A DNA stretch of 64,000 bases from Armatimonadota bacterium (lineage in GTDB: Bacteria; Armatimonadota; JADLDR01), in assembly GCA_020846535.1 (NCBI GenBank), contig JADLDR010000114.1:1-64000 (forward strand), in the 5' to 3' direction. Below, in pieces: positions 53,854 through 62,562 of this stretch. The position numbers and the translations under genes were made by a program. The notes under the pieces were generated by a model. It saw only the letters and a list, made by a program, of their open reading frames with translations. It made no database searches and was not told the DNA's origin. Within the stretch, counting starts at the first letter, position 1. Each line of letters starts with the position of its first letter.

Positions 53854-53859
53854 GGGAAA

Positions 53860-53982
53860 GCAACCGCCTCCCAGTCCCCCGCTAGGCTTCGGCGGGGGAG
53901 TTGGCCTTGGGGGACTTTGAGCGATCTATCGAGAGAACGCGCTATCCAAGCCCCTTGAAGCCCGGTTGGGAGGCTGCTCTTT
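53860..53982 (+). repeat. 125-bp G/C-tract repeat, copy 3
   Basis: It begins CAACCGCC 5 bp after the lnt stop codon and has the core CTTGGGGGACTTTGAGC and GAGAGAACGCG; the second hairpin is degenerate. Two copies therefore flank lnt in the same orientation. Confidence 0.7.
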
Positions 53983-53983
53983 C

Positions 53984-54592
53984 CTACGTCTCCCTTTTCC
54001 ACAGATACCACTGCTCGGCACCGGATTCGATGCGGCGGTCGGCTTCGGCGGCGGTGGTGGGCGGGGGATGGAGGGCGGGCTGGCCCGGCTGCCAGTCGCA
54101 AGGGGTGGAGACCTCGCCGCTGTCAGATGTCTGGAGGGCGTGGATGAGGCGCAGGATTTCGTCCATGCTGCGGCCCACCTCCGCCGGGTAATAGGCGGCA
54201 AAGCGCAGCCTGCCGGTCGGATCGAGAATGAAGAGGCCGGGCAGGATGCTTCCCGAACTTTCATCCAGAAGGTCGTAGTCCCTCATGATGCGGCGGTGGG
54301 GATCGGCCACCACAGGAAAGGGAACGGCGGTATCGAATCTTGCCTTCAGGTCGCGTAGCCAGGCGATGTGGGCGCTGAGGCTGTCCGCGCTGACCCCGAT
54401 CACCTGGGCCTCCAGCCCTTTCAGCCGTTCGGAGAGGGCGGCGAACCCGATCATTTCGGTGGCGCTGACCGGGCTGAAGTCGGAGGTGTAGGCAAACAGC
54501 ACCACCCATTGGCCTTTCTGATCGGAGAGGGTGATCTTCCCTGCCGTCGAATCGGCGGTGAAATCCGGGGCGGGCTGACCGATCTTGAGCAT
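53984..54592 (-). CDS. Peroxiredoxin-like protein without the catalytic cysteine
   Basis: The 202-residue protein is a full-length AhpC/Prx6-type peroxiredoxin: MLKIGQPAPDF, YTSDFSPVSATEMIGFAALS, VIGVSADSLSAHIAWLRD, PFPVVADPHRRIMRDYDLLD and a C-terminal TPCDWQPGQP. The motif normally reads PVCTTE; here it reads PVSATE, so the peroxidatic Cys is Ser 43 (codon AGC). The typical resolving position VCP reads STP, and the only late Cys is in STPCDW. It is unlikely to work as a normal peroxidase and may be a sensor or chaperone. AGGAG precedes ATG 54592. Confidence 0.85.
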   Translation of the reverse strand: MLKIGQPAPDFTADSTAGKITLSDQKGQWVVLFAYTSDFSPVSATEMIGFAALSERLKGLEAQVIGVSADSLSAHIAWLRDLKARFDTAVPFPVVADPHRRIMRDYDLLDESSGSILPGLFILDPTGRLRFAAYYPAEVGRSMDEILRLIHALQTSDSGEVSTPCDWQPGQPALHPPPTTAAEADRRIESGAEQWYLWKRET

Positions 54593-54602
54593 GGGTTCTC
54601 CT

Positions 54603-56612
54603 TTAGAGCGACTTCGCCCGGCGGGCCAGTCTGCGCCAGAAGGCGGTTTCGACTTCCTTCTTATCCTGCATCAGCAGGGATACCAGGCGGACGGCGGACG
54701 GGGAGCCGTAGAATTGGCCTTGCCAGTAGGCCGCCGCGTTGCCGCTTTTCAGGGCGGAGAGGAGGGTGTCGGGTCTGTCGTTTTTCGCCAGAATGAGGGC
54801 GCGGGCCGGAAAGGTGAACGAAGCGGTTTCCTGCGGGGTGGCCGCAGGCTTCACCGGCCCGGCTGCCAGCAGCCGATCCCATATGCCCGCCGTCTCCGCC
54901 GCAGGTAGGGCGGTAAAGCGGATCTGCCTACGGGTGATGGTGTTCTCCACCTCCGCGCCGCCGGCCTGAGCGCCGTCTCCCGTGAGGGCGATAAAATCCA
55001 TACAGGCGGCCACCGCCGCTCCGACCGTCTCCCAGGGCGTGGTCGCGCCGGGCAGGGTGCGCGGCTGAACGTCCAGGTCGCCCGCATAAAGCTCGCAGCC
55101 GGGCAGGACTTCCAGGGCGTCGGCGAGGGTGAGGGCGGCCTCCTGCTGGGCCTGGGGGCCGTTTCCCAGAACGATGATATTGGTTCTTTTATCCCACTGG
55201 ATCGCGATGAGTTTGCCCTGACCGGGCTTTCGCGGCATCCGAGGGCGGTAGCGCAGGAGGGCCTGTTCGGCTGCCGGGCGTCCGACCAGGATCAGGCCGG
55301 GAGCTTTCCGGGCTTCGGTGATACTTTCCACTACAGGCAGCCCCAGTCTGGAGGCAATCGCCTCCGCCGCCTGGCGCTCCTCTTCGGAAGGCTGTTTCCC
55401 GGCGAAGATCGCAGCGCCGGTGCGCTCGAAATTGAGGATGCGGTCCAGGTTTTCGACCTCCACCGGCCCCGGCAGTTCCTGGGCGATCTGGCGGATATCC
55501 TCCTCCCGGATCGCTTTCCCGGCTACAGCCGCATCCATCACCGCCCGGATCATGCCGAGTTCCGGGCCGCGAAGCGTGTAGCCCGTGTCCCCGATATCCA
55601 CCACGACCCGCTCGATCCGCTCCCCCTGAAAGATGACGTGGCCGGTATGTCCTGAGATAGAATCCTCTTCGACGGAGCAGCCCTGAGCCGTCAGGGAATC
55701 GAACAGGGACTTTTTGGCCTGCGCCCGGGCCACTATGTCCGGGTTCACCGGCGAAGCTGTCGCCTCGCTGACGGGAATGCCCGCATAGAGGAGGGCCATC
55801 TTCCGGTCGGCAGGCTGCCAGAGGGCAGGCAGGCCGGGGGTAGCGATCATCGCCTCCAGGCTGCCGGTCCCTTTCTCCCCGGCGGCGATGCGGTCCCCTT
55901 CCGCTTGCAGGGCGGTCAGGGCCTCCCGCATGGCCGGGAGCTGCTCCCGCGCCTTGACGACCTCCGGGGTGACCTGCCCGTTTTCGGATCGGAGGCGGGC
56001 CATCGCAACCTGGACCGCCTGGACCCGTGCAGTTACCTCGAAAAGACGCAACGCTTTGAGTACCTCAGGCTTCTGTTCGGGCTTGAAGCGATCCGGATCG
56101 ATCTTCGCCTGGGAGCGGCGGATCTGATCCTGCACCGTCTGCTCCGCCTTCTGGACCGCTTCGATCTCCAGCGGGATATCGAGGCGGCACAGGGTGACCT
56201 TCGGCATTTCCGCCGTCTGCCCCGCAGCGGTGACCTTTCCGGTCAGATCGTAATCCCCGGGCGTCATCAGGGCCGGATCGATCTCGATAGAAATGCGGGT
56301 GACCCCGGCCACCAGATCGATATCGCGGCTCACGCTGTAGACCGCTTTTTCTTCCCGGCTCAAAACCATATCGAGCCGGGCGTCGGGGACGTCCGAGCCG
56401 GAGGAGACGTTCACTGCCACGCCCGGCGACTCCCCCGCATCCAGCACCGGCACGGCCACCTCGAACTGCGCGGTCGGCAGGACGACAGGCTGCGCCGCCG
56501 GAACCACAGGCGACATTTCGGGCGCGGGCGTCTCCTGGGTGAAGGCGGGCAGAGCCAGCAGGCAAAGGAGAACCGCCGGAACAAGGAAAAATCTACGGCA
56601 ATAAGATTTCAT
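54603..56612 (-). CDS. Secreted protein, possibly S-layer-like
   Basis: The 669-residue protein has a signal peptide (FFLVPAVLLCLLALPAFTQ), a beta-sandwich region (about 45-160), a long helical region (about 160-270), and a C-terminal half with GLILVGRPAAEQALLRYRPR and NIIVLGNGPQAQQEAALTLA. The latter pattern resembles the outer domain of S-layer proteins in archaea and some bacteria, but the match is weak. It is 10 bp upstream of the peroxiredoxin-like gene. An envelope role is inferred. Confidence 0.6.
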   Translation of the reverse strand: MKSYCRRFFLVPAVLLCLLALPAFTQETPAPEMSPVVPAAQPVVLPTAQFEVAVPVLDAGESPGVAVNVSSGSDVPDARLDMVLSREEKAVYSVSRDIDLVAGVTRISIEIDPALMTPGDYDLTGKVTAAGQTAEMPKVTLCRLDIPLEIEAVQKAEQTVQDQIRRSQAKIDPDRFKPEQKPEVLKALRLFEVTARVQAVQVAMARLRSENGQVTPEVVKAREQLPAMREALTALQAEGDRIAAGEKGTGSLEAMIATPGLPALWQPADRKMALLYAGIPVSEATASPVNPDIVARAQAKKSLFDSLTAQGCSVEEDSISGHTGHVIFQGERIERVVVDIGDTGYTLRGPELGMIRAVMDAAVAGKAIREEDIRQIAQELPGPVEVENLDRILNFERTGAAIFAGKQPSEEERQAAEAIASRLGLPVVESITEARKAPGLILVGRPAAEQALLRYRPRMPRKPGQGKLIAIQWDKRTNIIVLGNGPQAQQEAALTLADALEVLPGCELYAGDLDVQPRTLPGATTPWETVGAAVAACMDFIALTGDGAQAGGAEVENTITRRQIRFTALPAAETAGIWDRLLAAGPVKPAATPQETASFTFPARALILAKNDRPDTLLSALKSGNAAAYWQGQFYGSPSAVRLVSLLMQDKKEVETAFWRRLARRAKSL

Positions 56613-56646
56613 GCGGATTCAGGCCCCCTTTGAAGAGGATGGGAAC

Positions 56647-57717
56647 TTACACTTCGATCAATTCCTTGGGCGAATGGGTCAGGACTTCGCAGCCGGTTTC
56701 GGTGATGAGGCAGTCGTCCTCGATGCGGACGCCGCCCCAGTCGGGAATGTAGATGCCTGGCTCGATGGTGGTGACAACCCCGGCCTGGAGAATCGCTTCG
56801 CTCTTGGGCGAGTTGGTCGGCCCGTCGTGGACGGCGCGGCCCAGGCCGTGGCCCAGGCCGTGGCCGAAATAATCGCCGTAACCTGCGCCCTTGATATGGT
56901 TGCGGGCTACCTCATCCACCGCTTTGCCCGCCACGCCTGGCCTCAAAGCGTCTATCGCCTTCAGTTGGGCTTCGAGTACGGTATGGTAGACTTTTCTCTG
57001 CTCATCGGTGGCTTTCCCGACCACCACCGTCCGGGTCAGGTCGGCATGATAGCCCTGCCGCCGGGGGCCGAAATCGAGGGTGACGAAATCGCCTGCCTCG
57101 ATGATCTTTTCGGAGGCTTTCCCGTGGGGCATGGCGGAACGGCAGCCGGAGGCGATGATGGTGTCGAACCCCTCCTTCTCCGCTCCCAGGCGGCGCATGC
57201 GCCAGTCCAGTTCCAGAGCCAGGTCGCGCTCCCGGACGCCCGGTTTGATCCGGGGCAGGATAAAGGCAAAGGTATCGTCCACGATCTTGCAGGCCGTCCG
57301 GATGAGGTCGATTTCACCGGCGTCCTTGACCTGGCGCATATCCTCCACCATTCCGGAAAGGCCCATCAGGGTCAGGTCGGGGCATTCGTTTCCCAGGTCG
57401 GTATGCTGGCGGACGGTGACATAATCCTGCTCGAAGCCCAGTGTTCTGACGCCCATCTCCTGGGCGCTTTTGGCAGCGGTCACCAGCAGGCCGTCGGATA
57501 CTTTCCTCACCTCGAATTCGGGGCACTGGGCCTGAGCCTGGACCTCGTAGCGCGAATCCACGAAAAAGAGGGCGGCCCTTTCGGTGACCAGCGCCACGGC
57601 GGTGGATCCGGTGAAGCCGCTGATGTAGCCGATATTGTCCAGTTGGGTCAGCAGCAGGCCCTCGACTTCCTTTTCCACAAGACGAAGTCGGAGCCGTTCC
57701 AGGCGGCTTGTTTGCAT
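56647..57717 (-). CDS. pepQ: Xaa-Pro aminopeptidase (M24 family)
   Basis: The 356-residue protein has an N-terminal creatinase-like domain (SRLERLRLRLVEKEVEGLLL, GYISGFTGSTA) and an M24 pita-bread domain with the metal ligands Asp and Asp (TLDFGPRRQGYHADLTRT), His (GHGLGHGLGRAVHDGP), Glu (TIEPGIY) and Glu (RIEDDCLIT). It removes residues before proline or cuts Xaa-Pro dipeptides. The symbol is indicative. GGAG lies before ATG 57717. aroQ is 37 bp upstream on the same strand, a common pairing in bacteria. Confidence 0.9.
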   Translation of the reverse strand: MQTSRLERLRLRLVEKEVEGLLLTQLDNIGYISGFTGSTAVALVTERAALFFVDSRYEVQAQAQCPEFEVRKVSDGLLVTAAKSAQEMGVRTLGFEQDYVTVRQHTDLGNECPDLTLMGLSGMVEDMRQVKDAGEIDLIRTACKIVDDTFAFILPRIKPGVRERDLALELDWRMRRLGAEKEGFDTIIASGCRSAMPHGKASEKIIEAGDFVTLDFGPRRQGYHADLTRTVVVGKATDEQRKVYHTVLEAQLKAIDALRPGVAGKAVDEVARNHIKGAGYGDYFGHGLGHGLGRAVHDGPTNSPKSEAILQAGVVTTIEPGIYIPDWGGVRIEDDCLITETGCEVLTHSPKELIEV

Positions 57718-57754
57718 CAGGCAATCTCCTTGTATAGGCGATAAGGGGAGCGCC

Positions 57755-58201
57755 CTACCCCTTACGGGTATTGATATGGTGGGTAAGGGCGCGAATGGCG
57801 AGCAGATATCCTTCGCCGCCGAATCCCGCGATCTGCCCGACGGCGATGGGTGCGATATAGGAGTGATGGCGAAAGGTTTCCCGGGCGTGGATATTGGAAA
57901 GGTGAACCTCCACCACCGGCAGCCCGACCGCCGCCAGGGCGTCCCGCAGGGCGACGCTGGTATGGGTATATCCCCCCGGATTGATGACGATGCCGTCCAC
58001 CCGGCCCCATGCCGACTGAACGGCATCGATCAGTGCGCCCTCGCTGTTGGATTGAAAGGTCTCCAGTTCGGCCCCGACCTCGGCGGCCAGCCGGTGTGCG
58101 CGTTCGTGGATGCCGTCCAGGGTCTCGGAGCCGTAGACGCCCGGCTCCCTGCGCCCCAGCAGGTTCAGGTTGGGGCCGTGGATGATCAGCAGGCGGATCA
58201 T
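57755..58201 (-). CDS. aroQ: 3-dehydroquinate dehydratase, type II
   Basis: The 148-residue enzyme dehydrates 3-dehydroquinate in the shikimate pathway. Motifs are [17 protein letters not shown] with the catalytic Tyr, the [12 protein letters not shown] helix, [17 protein letters not shown] with the catalytic His, and [17 protein letters not shown]. Length is normal. It overlaps the Trm112-like gene (ATGA) and precedes pepQ. Confidence 0.95.
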   Translation of the reverse strand: MIRLLIIHGPNLNLLGRREPGVYGSETLDGIHERAHRLAAEVGAELETFQSNSEGALIDAVQSAWGRVDGIVINPGGYTHTSVALRDALAAVGLPVVEVHLSNIHARETFRHHSYIAPIAVGQIAGFGGEGYLLAIRALTHHINTRKG

Positions 58202-58380
58202 TCGGCCTCCTGCGGCTTTCCTTCAATAGTGGCTTCATCGATCAGCATGACCGGGATGCCGTCCCGGATCGGATAGGCCCGGCGGCATCCCCGGCAGACC
58301 AGGCGGTCTTCTTTTTCCTCCAGGCTTTCCTTGCAGGCCGGGCAGCAAAGTATTTCCATCAGACGTTCATTGAGCGGCAT
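58198..58380 (-). CDS. Trm112-like zinc-ribbon protein
   Basis: The 60-residue protein is a UPF0434/Trm112-type zinc ribbon: [36 protein letters not shown]. Four cysteines (CPAC, CRGC) bind zinc. In eukaryotes and archaea Trm112 activates methyltransferases; bacterial versions are less well known. AAGGAGAA precedes ATG 58380. It overlaps aroQ by 4 bp. Confidence 0.88.
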   Translation of the reverse strand: MPLNERLMEILCCPACKESLEEKEDRLVCRGCRRAYPIRDGIPVMLIDEATIEGKPQEAE

Positions 58381-58403
58381 GAGATTCTCCTTAACGTTCG
58401 CTT

Positions 58404-58433
58404 GGGAGGGCGGCCCGCCGGGTCTGCCCTCCC
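58404..58433. repeat. Small GC-rich hairpin
   Basis: GGGAGGGC (58404-58411) and GCCCTCCC (58426-58433) form an 8-bp stem. It sits in the 94-bp gap between the glycosyltransferase and Trm112-like genes; no T-run follows, so it is not a clear terminator. Confidence 0.5.
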
Positions 58434-58474
58434 CGCCAAAATCTCGAATATATGAATAGGCAAAGGTCTTCATA

Positions 58475-59566
58475 TCATTTCGCCAGCAGCAGCCGGTATC
58501 CTTCCAGTGTCGCTTTGGCGGCGGCTTCCCAGGTGAAACGGCGGGCGATATGCTCTTGCAGGGCGGGGCCGGGCGGGGATGCGAGGGCATCGAGAAGGGC
58601 CGACCGGATCGTTTCCACCCGGGCGGGGTCGCAGTAGAAGGCCATATTTCCGAAATATTCCCGGGCGGTTCCCCGGTCGGTGGTGACGACCGGGGAACCT
58701 GACAGGGCGGCTTCCAGGCTGGCGAGGCCGGGGGTTTCATACCAGCTCGGGAGGGCGTGGACTGCCGCCGCCGCCATTGCGGACGCCACCTTCTCCGGCG
58801 GGGCCTCCGGGATATGGATGGTTTCGACTCCGGAGACGGCCCGGCACGCCTGCCCGTAGGATTCCAACTGCACCCGGCCCATCAGCACCACAGGACGGCC
58901 CATACCGGTAGCCGCCTGTAAAAGGGAGACTTGATTCTTGCGCGGCTCGATGCGGGCGGCGCAGAGGATGAAATCTTTGAGGCCGGTTTCGCGGATGAAG
59001 GCATCGGGGCGGGCATCCGCGAAGAGAGGGTCGGCGGCGTTCGGCACGATCACCGCAGGGCGGCTGACGGCGAAATCCTTTTCGATCTGCGCCCGCTCCG
59101 CCTCGGCGTTGGGAAGCCAGACGCCCGCGGAGGAAAGCGCCTCCTCCTGAATCTTGCGGCGGCCCAGGCGGCCTTCGATCAGGCGCGGCTCCAGCTTGCG
59201 GCGCAGCGGGGAGGGAGGGATGAGGCGGTCCAGCGCCCTCCAGAGTGCCTGAGATGCGGCGATCCGGCGGATCCAGGGAGCCGGGGGAGCGAATCGCTGC
59301 AACTCCTCCATCGTCCAGTAGATGGTGGAAAGGGCTATCGGCTTCCCCTGGCGGCGGGCGTTTCGCGCATGGAGGCAGGTCTCCCGCGCTCTGGTGGTAT
59401 TGAACAGGTGAACCAGGTCGTAGCCGGCCAGATCGGGGGCGAGTTCCAGAGAGATATCCACCTTCAGGCCCATCAGGCGCAGGGCGGCGGCGGTACGTTC
59501 CATCTGGACGGTATCGCCGCCCGGGTGGGTGCGGGCATCGGGACGGTTCTGCATCAGGATGTTCAT
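58475..59566 (-). CDS. GT4-family glycosyltransferase
   Basis: The 363-residue protein has the two Rossmann domains of GT-B glycosyltransferases. The N-terminal part contains GGDTVQMERTAAALRLMG; the C-terminal part contains FILCAARIEPRKNQ, and near the end SWYETPGLASLEAALSGSPV, the acid-base E..G..LEA motif. It would add a sugar to a lipid-linked glycan. The ATG overlaps the ABC ATPase stop, forming a permease-ATPase-GT4 operon for surface polysaccharide export. Confidence 0.88.
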   Translation of the reverse strand: MNILMQNRPDARTHPGGDTVQMERTAAALRLMGLKVDISLELAPDLAGYDLVHLFNTTRARETCLHARNARRQGKPIALSTIYWTMEELQRFAPPAPWIRRIAASQALWRALDRLIPPSPLRRKLEPRLIEGRLGRRKIQEEALSSAGVWLPNAEAERAQIEKDFAVSRPAVIVPNAADPLFADARPDAFIRETGLKDFILCAARIEPRKNQVSLLQAATGMGRPVVLMGRVQLESYGQACRAVSGVETIHIPEAPPEKVASAMAAAAVHALPSWYETPGLASLEAALSGSPVVTTDRGTAREYFGNMAFYCDPARVETIRSALLDALASPPGPALQEHIARRFTWEAAAKATLEGYRLLLAK

Positions 59567-60321
59567 GAAGGTTCGTCCCCGCAGGCGTCCTCGCGGGCGG
59601 CGTAGTCCAGGTAGGCCGACACCACTTCCCCGGTTTCGCCGTCCGCCGCGATGAGGCCCTGGCGCACCCAGATCGCCCGGGTCGCCACGCGGCGGACGGC
59701 ATCCATATCGTGCGAGACGAAGAGGATCGTCTTGCCCGCCTTCTGGAACTCGGCCACCTTCCGCAGGCATTTGGCCTGGAAATGCTCGTCCCCGACGGCC
59801 AGCACCTCATCCACCAACAGGATGTCTGGGTCCACCTGGACGGCTATCGAAAAGCCCAGCCGCATCACCATGCCGGAAGAGTAGGTGCGGAGCGGGGTAT
59901 CGATATGTTCCTCCAGCTCCGAAAAGGCGATGATCTCCTCCAGCCGCCGGGTGATCTCTCGGGTCGAGAGGCCGAGGATGGAGCCGTTGAGGTAGATGTT
60001 TTCCAGCCCGGTCAGGTCGGGATGGAAGCCCGCTCCGAGCTCCAGCAGAGCGGAAACGCGGCCCCGAACGACGAGCTGCCCGGAAGAGGGGCGGTAGACG
60101 CGCCCGATCAATCCCAGGACGGTGCTTTTGCCCGAGCCGTTAGCGCCCACCAGGGCAAGCGTTTCTCCGGGGTAAACGGCGAAATTGATGGCCTTGAGCG
60201 CCTCCCGCTCCTCGATGCGCCGCGAGCGCCAGGAAAGGAGGGTGCGCTTGAGCGAACCGAGCCGCTGGTGGTCCACCCGGAACCGCTTCACGAGGTCGAC
60301 AGCCTGGATGATCGGCTCCAT
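59563..60321 (-). CDS. Polysaccharide ABC exporter ATPase (Wzt/TagH type)
   Basis: The 252-residue protein has Walker A GANGSGKST (59-67), signature YSSGM (147-151), Walker B ILLVDE (167-172), and the wide polysaccharide-exporter features SLKRTLLSWRSRR near 25 and LELGAGFHPDLTGLENIYLN. It energises export of O-antigen or teichoic-type glycans with the permease at 60324. It is short: the C-terminal carbohydrate-binding domain of classical Wzt is absent. ATG 60321 lies 2 bp after the permease stop. Confidence 0.92.
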   Translation of the reverse strand: MEPIIQAVDLVKRFRVDHQRLGSLKRTLLSWRSRRIEEREALKAINFAVYPGETLALVGANGSGKSTVLGLIGRVYRPSSGQLVVRGRVSALLELGAGFHPDLTGLENIYLNGSILGLSTREITRRLEEIIAFSELEEHIDTPLRTYSSGMVMRLGFSIAVQVDPDILLVDEVLAVGDEHFQAKCLRKVAEFQKAGKTILFVSHDMDAVRRVATRAIWVRQGLIAADGETGEVVSAYLDYAAREDACGDEPS

Positions 60322-60323
60322 GA

Positions 60324-61232
60324 TCAGGCCCTCTCCGCGAAGCGCCATTTATAGGCATTGAAAAAGGCGTATCCCCCGACCGTCGCCGCCACCGCGACCA
60401 CCGCCGCAAGCAGCAGAAGCCACAGGGGGAGCGGGAAGCCGGACAGCGCGGCCCTCGGCTCAAAGTTGCGAGCGCCGCAGTTCCAGCAGGTGAACCACCG
60501 CCCTGCCGCCTCCTGGTCTATCTGGAGAGGGGGCAGGAAGAGCTTCCGGTAGGCGGTGAGGAGGGTCGCCATCGGGTTCAGCATATAGAGGTTATAGAGC
60601 AGCGATTTGAAGGCTTCGGGCACTGCGGCGCTCCGCTGGAGGGCCTGGAACACCTGCTCCGGGAAATAGATGACCGGCGAAAAGTAGAAGAACAACTGGA
60701 GCAGAACGGTGACGATATACTTTACGTCCTCGTAAAAGACGTTCAGGCAGGAGATCACCAGGGAGAGGCCGAGAATCAGGGTAAATTCCACCATCGCCAG
60801 GAGGGGAACCAGGAGGAGGCGGAAGGTGAAGGGCGTTCCCAGGATCAGCAGGTAAACCAGGAACACCGCAATCGCCAGGGCGAAATGGATGAAGTTGGAG
60901 ATGGACTTGGAGACGGGCAGCACTTCGCGGGGAAAGTAGATTTTCTTGACCAGCCCTTCATGTTCGATGATCGATTGGGCGGAATCCAGGAGGGCCATCT
61001 GGAAGAACATCCACGGCAGGAAAGCGCATAGGACATAAGCCGAATAATTCTTGATCCCCAGGTTCATGACCAGTTTCAACACTACGGTCATCACGGCCAC
61101 CTGGACGAGCGGGTTGAGGAGCGACCAGAAGAACCCCATCACCGAATTTTTATACCGCACCTTCAGGTCGCGGATCACGAGCTGGCGGAGGAGATCCCTG
61201 TAGCGCAGGAACTCCCGGAACTCTTCGAGCAT
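60324..61232 (-). CDS. Polysaccharide ABC exporter permease (Wzm/TagG type)
   Basis: The 302-residue ABC-2 permease starts with the cytoplasmic RDLLRQLVIRDLKVRYKNSV motif and has six membrane segments, with FYEDVKYIVTVLLQLFFYFS in the middle and MLNPMATLLTAYR near the end. An unusual insert between the last two segments, FTCWNCGARNFEP (about residues 252-264), contains a CxxC pair. GAGGAGG precedes ATG 61232, and a strong promoter lies upstream. It forms one operon with the ATPase and GT4 genes. Confidence 0.9.
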   Translation of the reverse strand: MLEEFREFLRYRDLLRQLVIRDLKVRYKNSVMGFFWSLLNPLVQVAVMTVVLKLVMNLGIKNYSAYVLCAFLPWMFFQMALLDSAQSIIEHEGLVKKIYFPREVLPVSKSISNFIHFALAIAVFLVYLLILGTPFTFRLLLVPLLAMVEFTLILGLSLVISCLNVFYEDVKYIVTVLLQLFFYFSPVIYFPEQVFQALQRSAAVPEAFKSLLYNLYMLNPMATLLTAYRKLFLPPLQIDQEAAGRWFTCWNCGARNFEPRAALSGFPLPLWLLLLAAVVAVAATVGGYAFFNAYKWRFAERA

Positions 61233-61261
61233 AGCCTCCTCTTCCCTCCTTTTCTTGTTGT

Positions 61262-61290
61262 AGTATACGGCTTTCACCCTATCATGTCAA
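61262..61290 (-). promoter_or_regulatory. Sigma-70 promoter for the polysaccharide export operon
   Basis: On the minus strand, consensus TTGACA (61290-61285) and TATACT (61267-61262) have a 17-bp spacer, about 30 bp before the permease start. Confidence 0.8.
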
Positions 61291-61347
61291 GATTTTATCT
61301 TCCGAAACGCGCCGGGAAGGTGTCTGTATGAATAGAGGCGAACCGCA

Positions 61348-62472
61348 TTGAATCCGAAAAACGCATGGATCGATTTGGTCGAATCCGCCCGGAAGGGAGA
61401 CCGGCAGGCTTTCGACAGGCTGGCGGATCTCTATAAGGATATGGTTTTCGCCGTCTGCCTGAAGTGGGCCGGAAACGCCGCCGATGCGGAGGACTTGACA
61501 CAGGACGCCCTGATCCGGGCCTATACCCGCCTGGACCAACTCGAAGACCCGGCCCGATTCCCGGCCTGGCTCTGCCGGATCGCCGTCAACCGCTGCAAAA
61601 CCTGGCTGGCCCGGGAGAAACGGCGCGATATGTCTCTCCTCGAAGCGGAGAATATCCCCGGAGCCGCCCGACCGGATGACGACGCTCTGGCAGTCCGGGA
61701 GGCGATGGCGTCCCTGCCCGAAGACCTCCGCCGCGCTCTCCGGCTCTTCTACCTCGACGGCATGACGCAGCGGGAGATGGCCTGCCTTTGGCGCGTTCCG
61801 GAAAGCACGGTGAAGGGAAGGCTGGACGCCGGACGCCGCAGACTCAGAAAGGAGATGCTCAAAATGGGACTGATGCCCGACGTCGCGCAGGAAACGGGCG
61901 TGGTACTCCTGCCCAACGCCCGCATCGCTGTCGCCGACCCCGACCGGAAAGCGGCCCGGGCGCTGTGCGATATCTTCAAAAAAGAAGGCTATCCCTGCAC
62001 GGCCATCACGAGAGGCGACCTTTTGATCGCCCGGCTGCGGCAGGTCATGCCCGGAATCCTCATTCTCACCGCCCCTTTCGAGGATATCGATGAGTTCGAG
62101 ATACTCCGGGCCATGAAAATCGCTCCCCGCCTGCGGGAGATCGCCACCGTTCTGCTCGTTCCGAAAGAGAAGGCCACCCAGGAACATGTCTTCGCAGGCT
62201 GGCAGGCCGGGGTGGAATGCTACCTGACCCGCCCTTATATCCTTGCGGAACTGGTCGACTTCGTGCGCCGGATCGATCAGAAGACCAAATCCGAACTCTA
62301 CCGCGCTCTGGCTATCGAACACGCCTGGCACCGCGATACCCCGAAGGTACTGGACTACCTGCGCCAAGCCGCCGCTACCGGCGGAGAAACGGCGGTCGCG
62401 GCGATCCGGGAGGAACCGGCTTTCAACTACATCCGGCACCTGGAGGCGTTTCAGGAGATAGCGGGAGGATGA
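61348..62472 (+). CDS. ECF sigma factor fused to a degenerate receiver domain
   Basis: The 374-residue protein has sigma-70 region 2 (about 20-92; AEDLTQDALIRAYTRL) and region 4 (about 120-170; FYLDGMTQREMACLWRVPES) of an ECF sigma factor. A receiver-like domain follows (about 190-310; RIAVADPDRKAARALCDIFK, PGILILTAP, then ECYLTRPYILAELVDFV). In true receivers β3 ends in the phospho-Asp; here that position is Thr 241. The β5 Lys is Arg 295. So it cannot be phosphorylated in the normal way. The likely start is TTG 61348, and a 7-codon leader frame (61328-61351) overlaps it. No anti-sigma gene is adjacent. Confidence 0.85.
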   Translation: MNPKNAWIDLVESARKGDRQAFDRLADLYKDMVFAVCLKWAGNAADAEDLTQDALIRAYTRLDQLEDPARFPAWLCRIAVNRCKTWLAREKRRDMSLLEAENIPGAARPDDDALAVREAMASLPEDLRRALRLFYLDGMTQREMACLWRVPESTVKGRLDAGRRRLRKEMLKMGLMPDVAQETGVVLLPNARIAVADPDRKAARALCDIFKKEGYPCTAITRGDLLIARLRQVMPGILILTAPFEDIDEFEILRAMKIAPRLREIATVLLVPKEKATQEHVFAGWQAGVECYLTRPYILAELVDFVRRIDQKTKSELYRALAIEHAWHRDTPKVLDYLRQAAATGGETAVAAIREEPAFNYIRHLEAFQEIAGG

Positions 62473-62500
62473 AGGCGGGGCATCCCAGGAAACGGGGCAG

Positions 62501-62546
62501 GGGCGCACAGCCGGGGCCCGATCTCAGGCGCGGCTGTGCGCCCTTT
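62501..62546 (+). terminator. Intrinsic terminator after the sigma factor gene
   Basis: A perfect 13-bp stem GGGCGCACAGCCG (62501-62513) and its complement (62531-62543) is followed by TTT. It separates the sigma gene from the convergent gene at 62563. Confidence 0.75.
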
Positions 62547-62562
62547 CAATACTGAGCGAAGG

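Noticed and set aside
53984-54592. Selenocysteine peroxiredoxin
   Set aside because: The catalytic position is an AGC Ser codon, not TGA.
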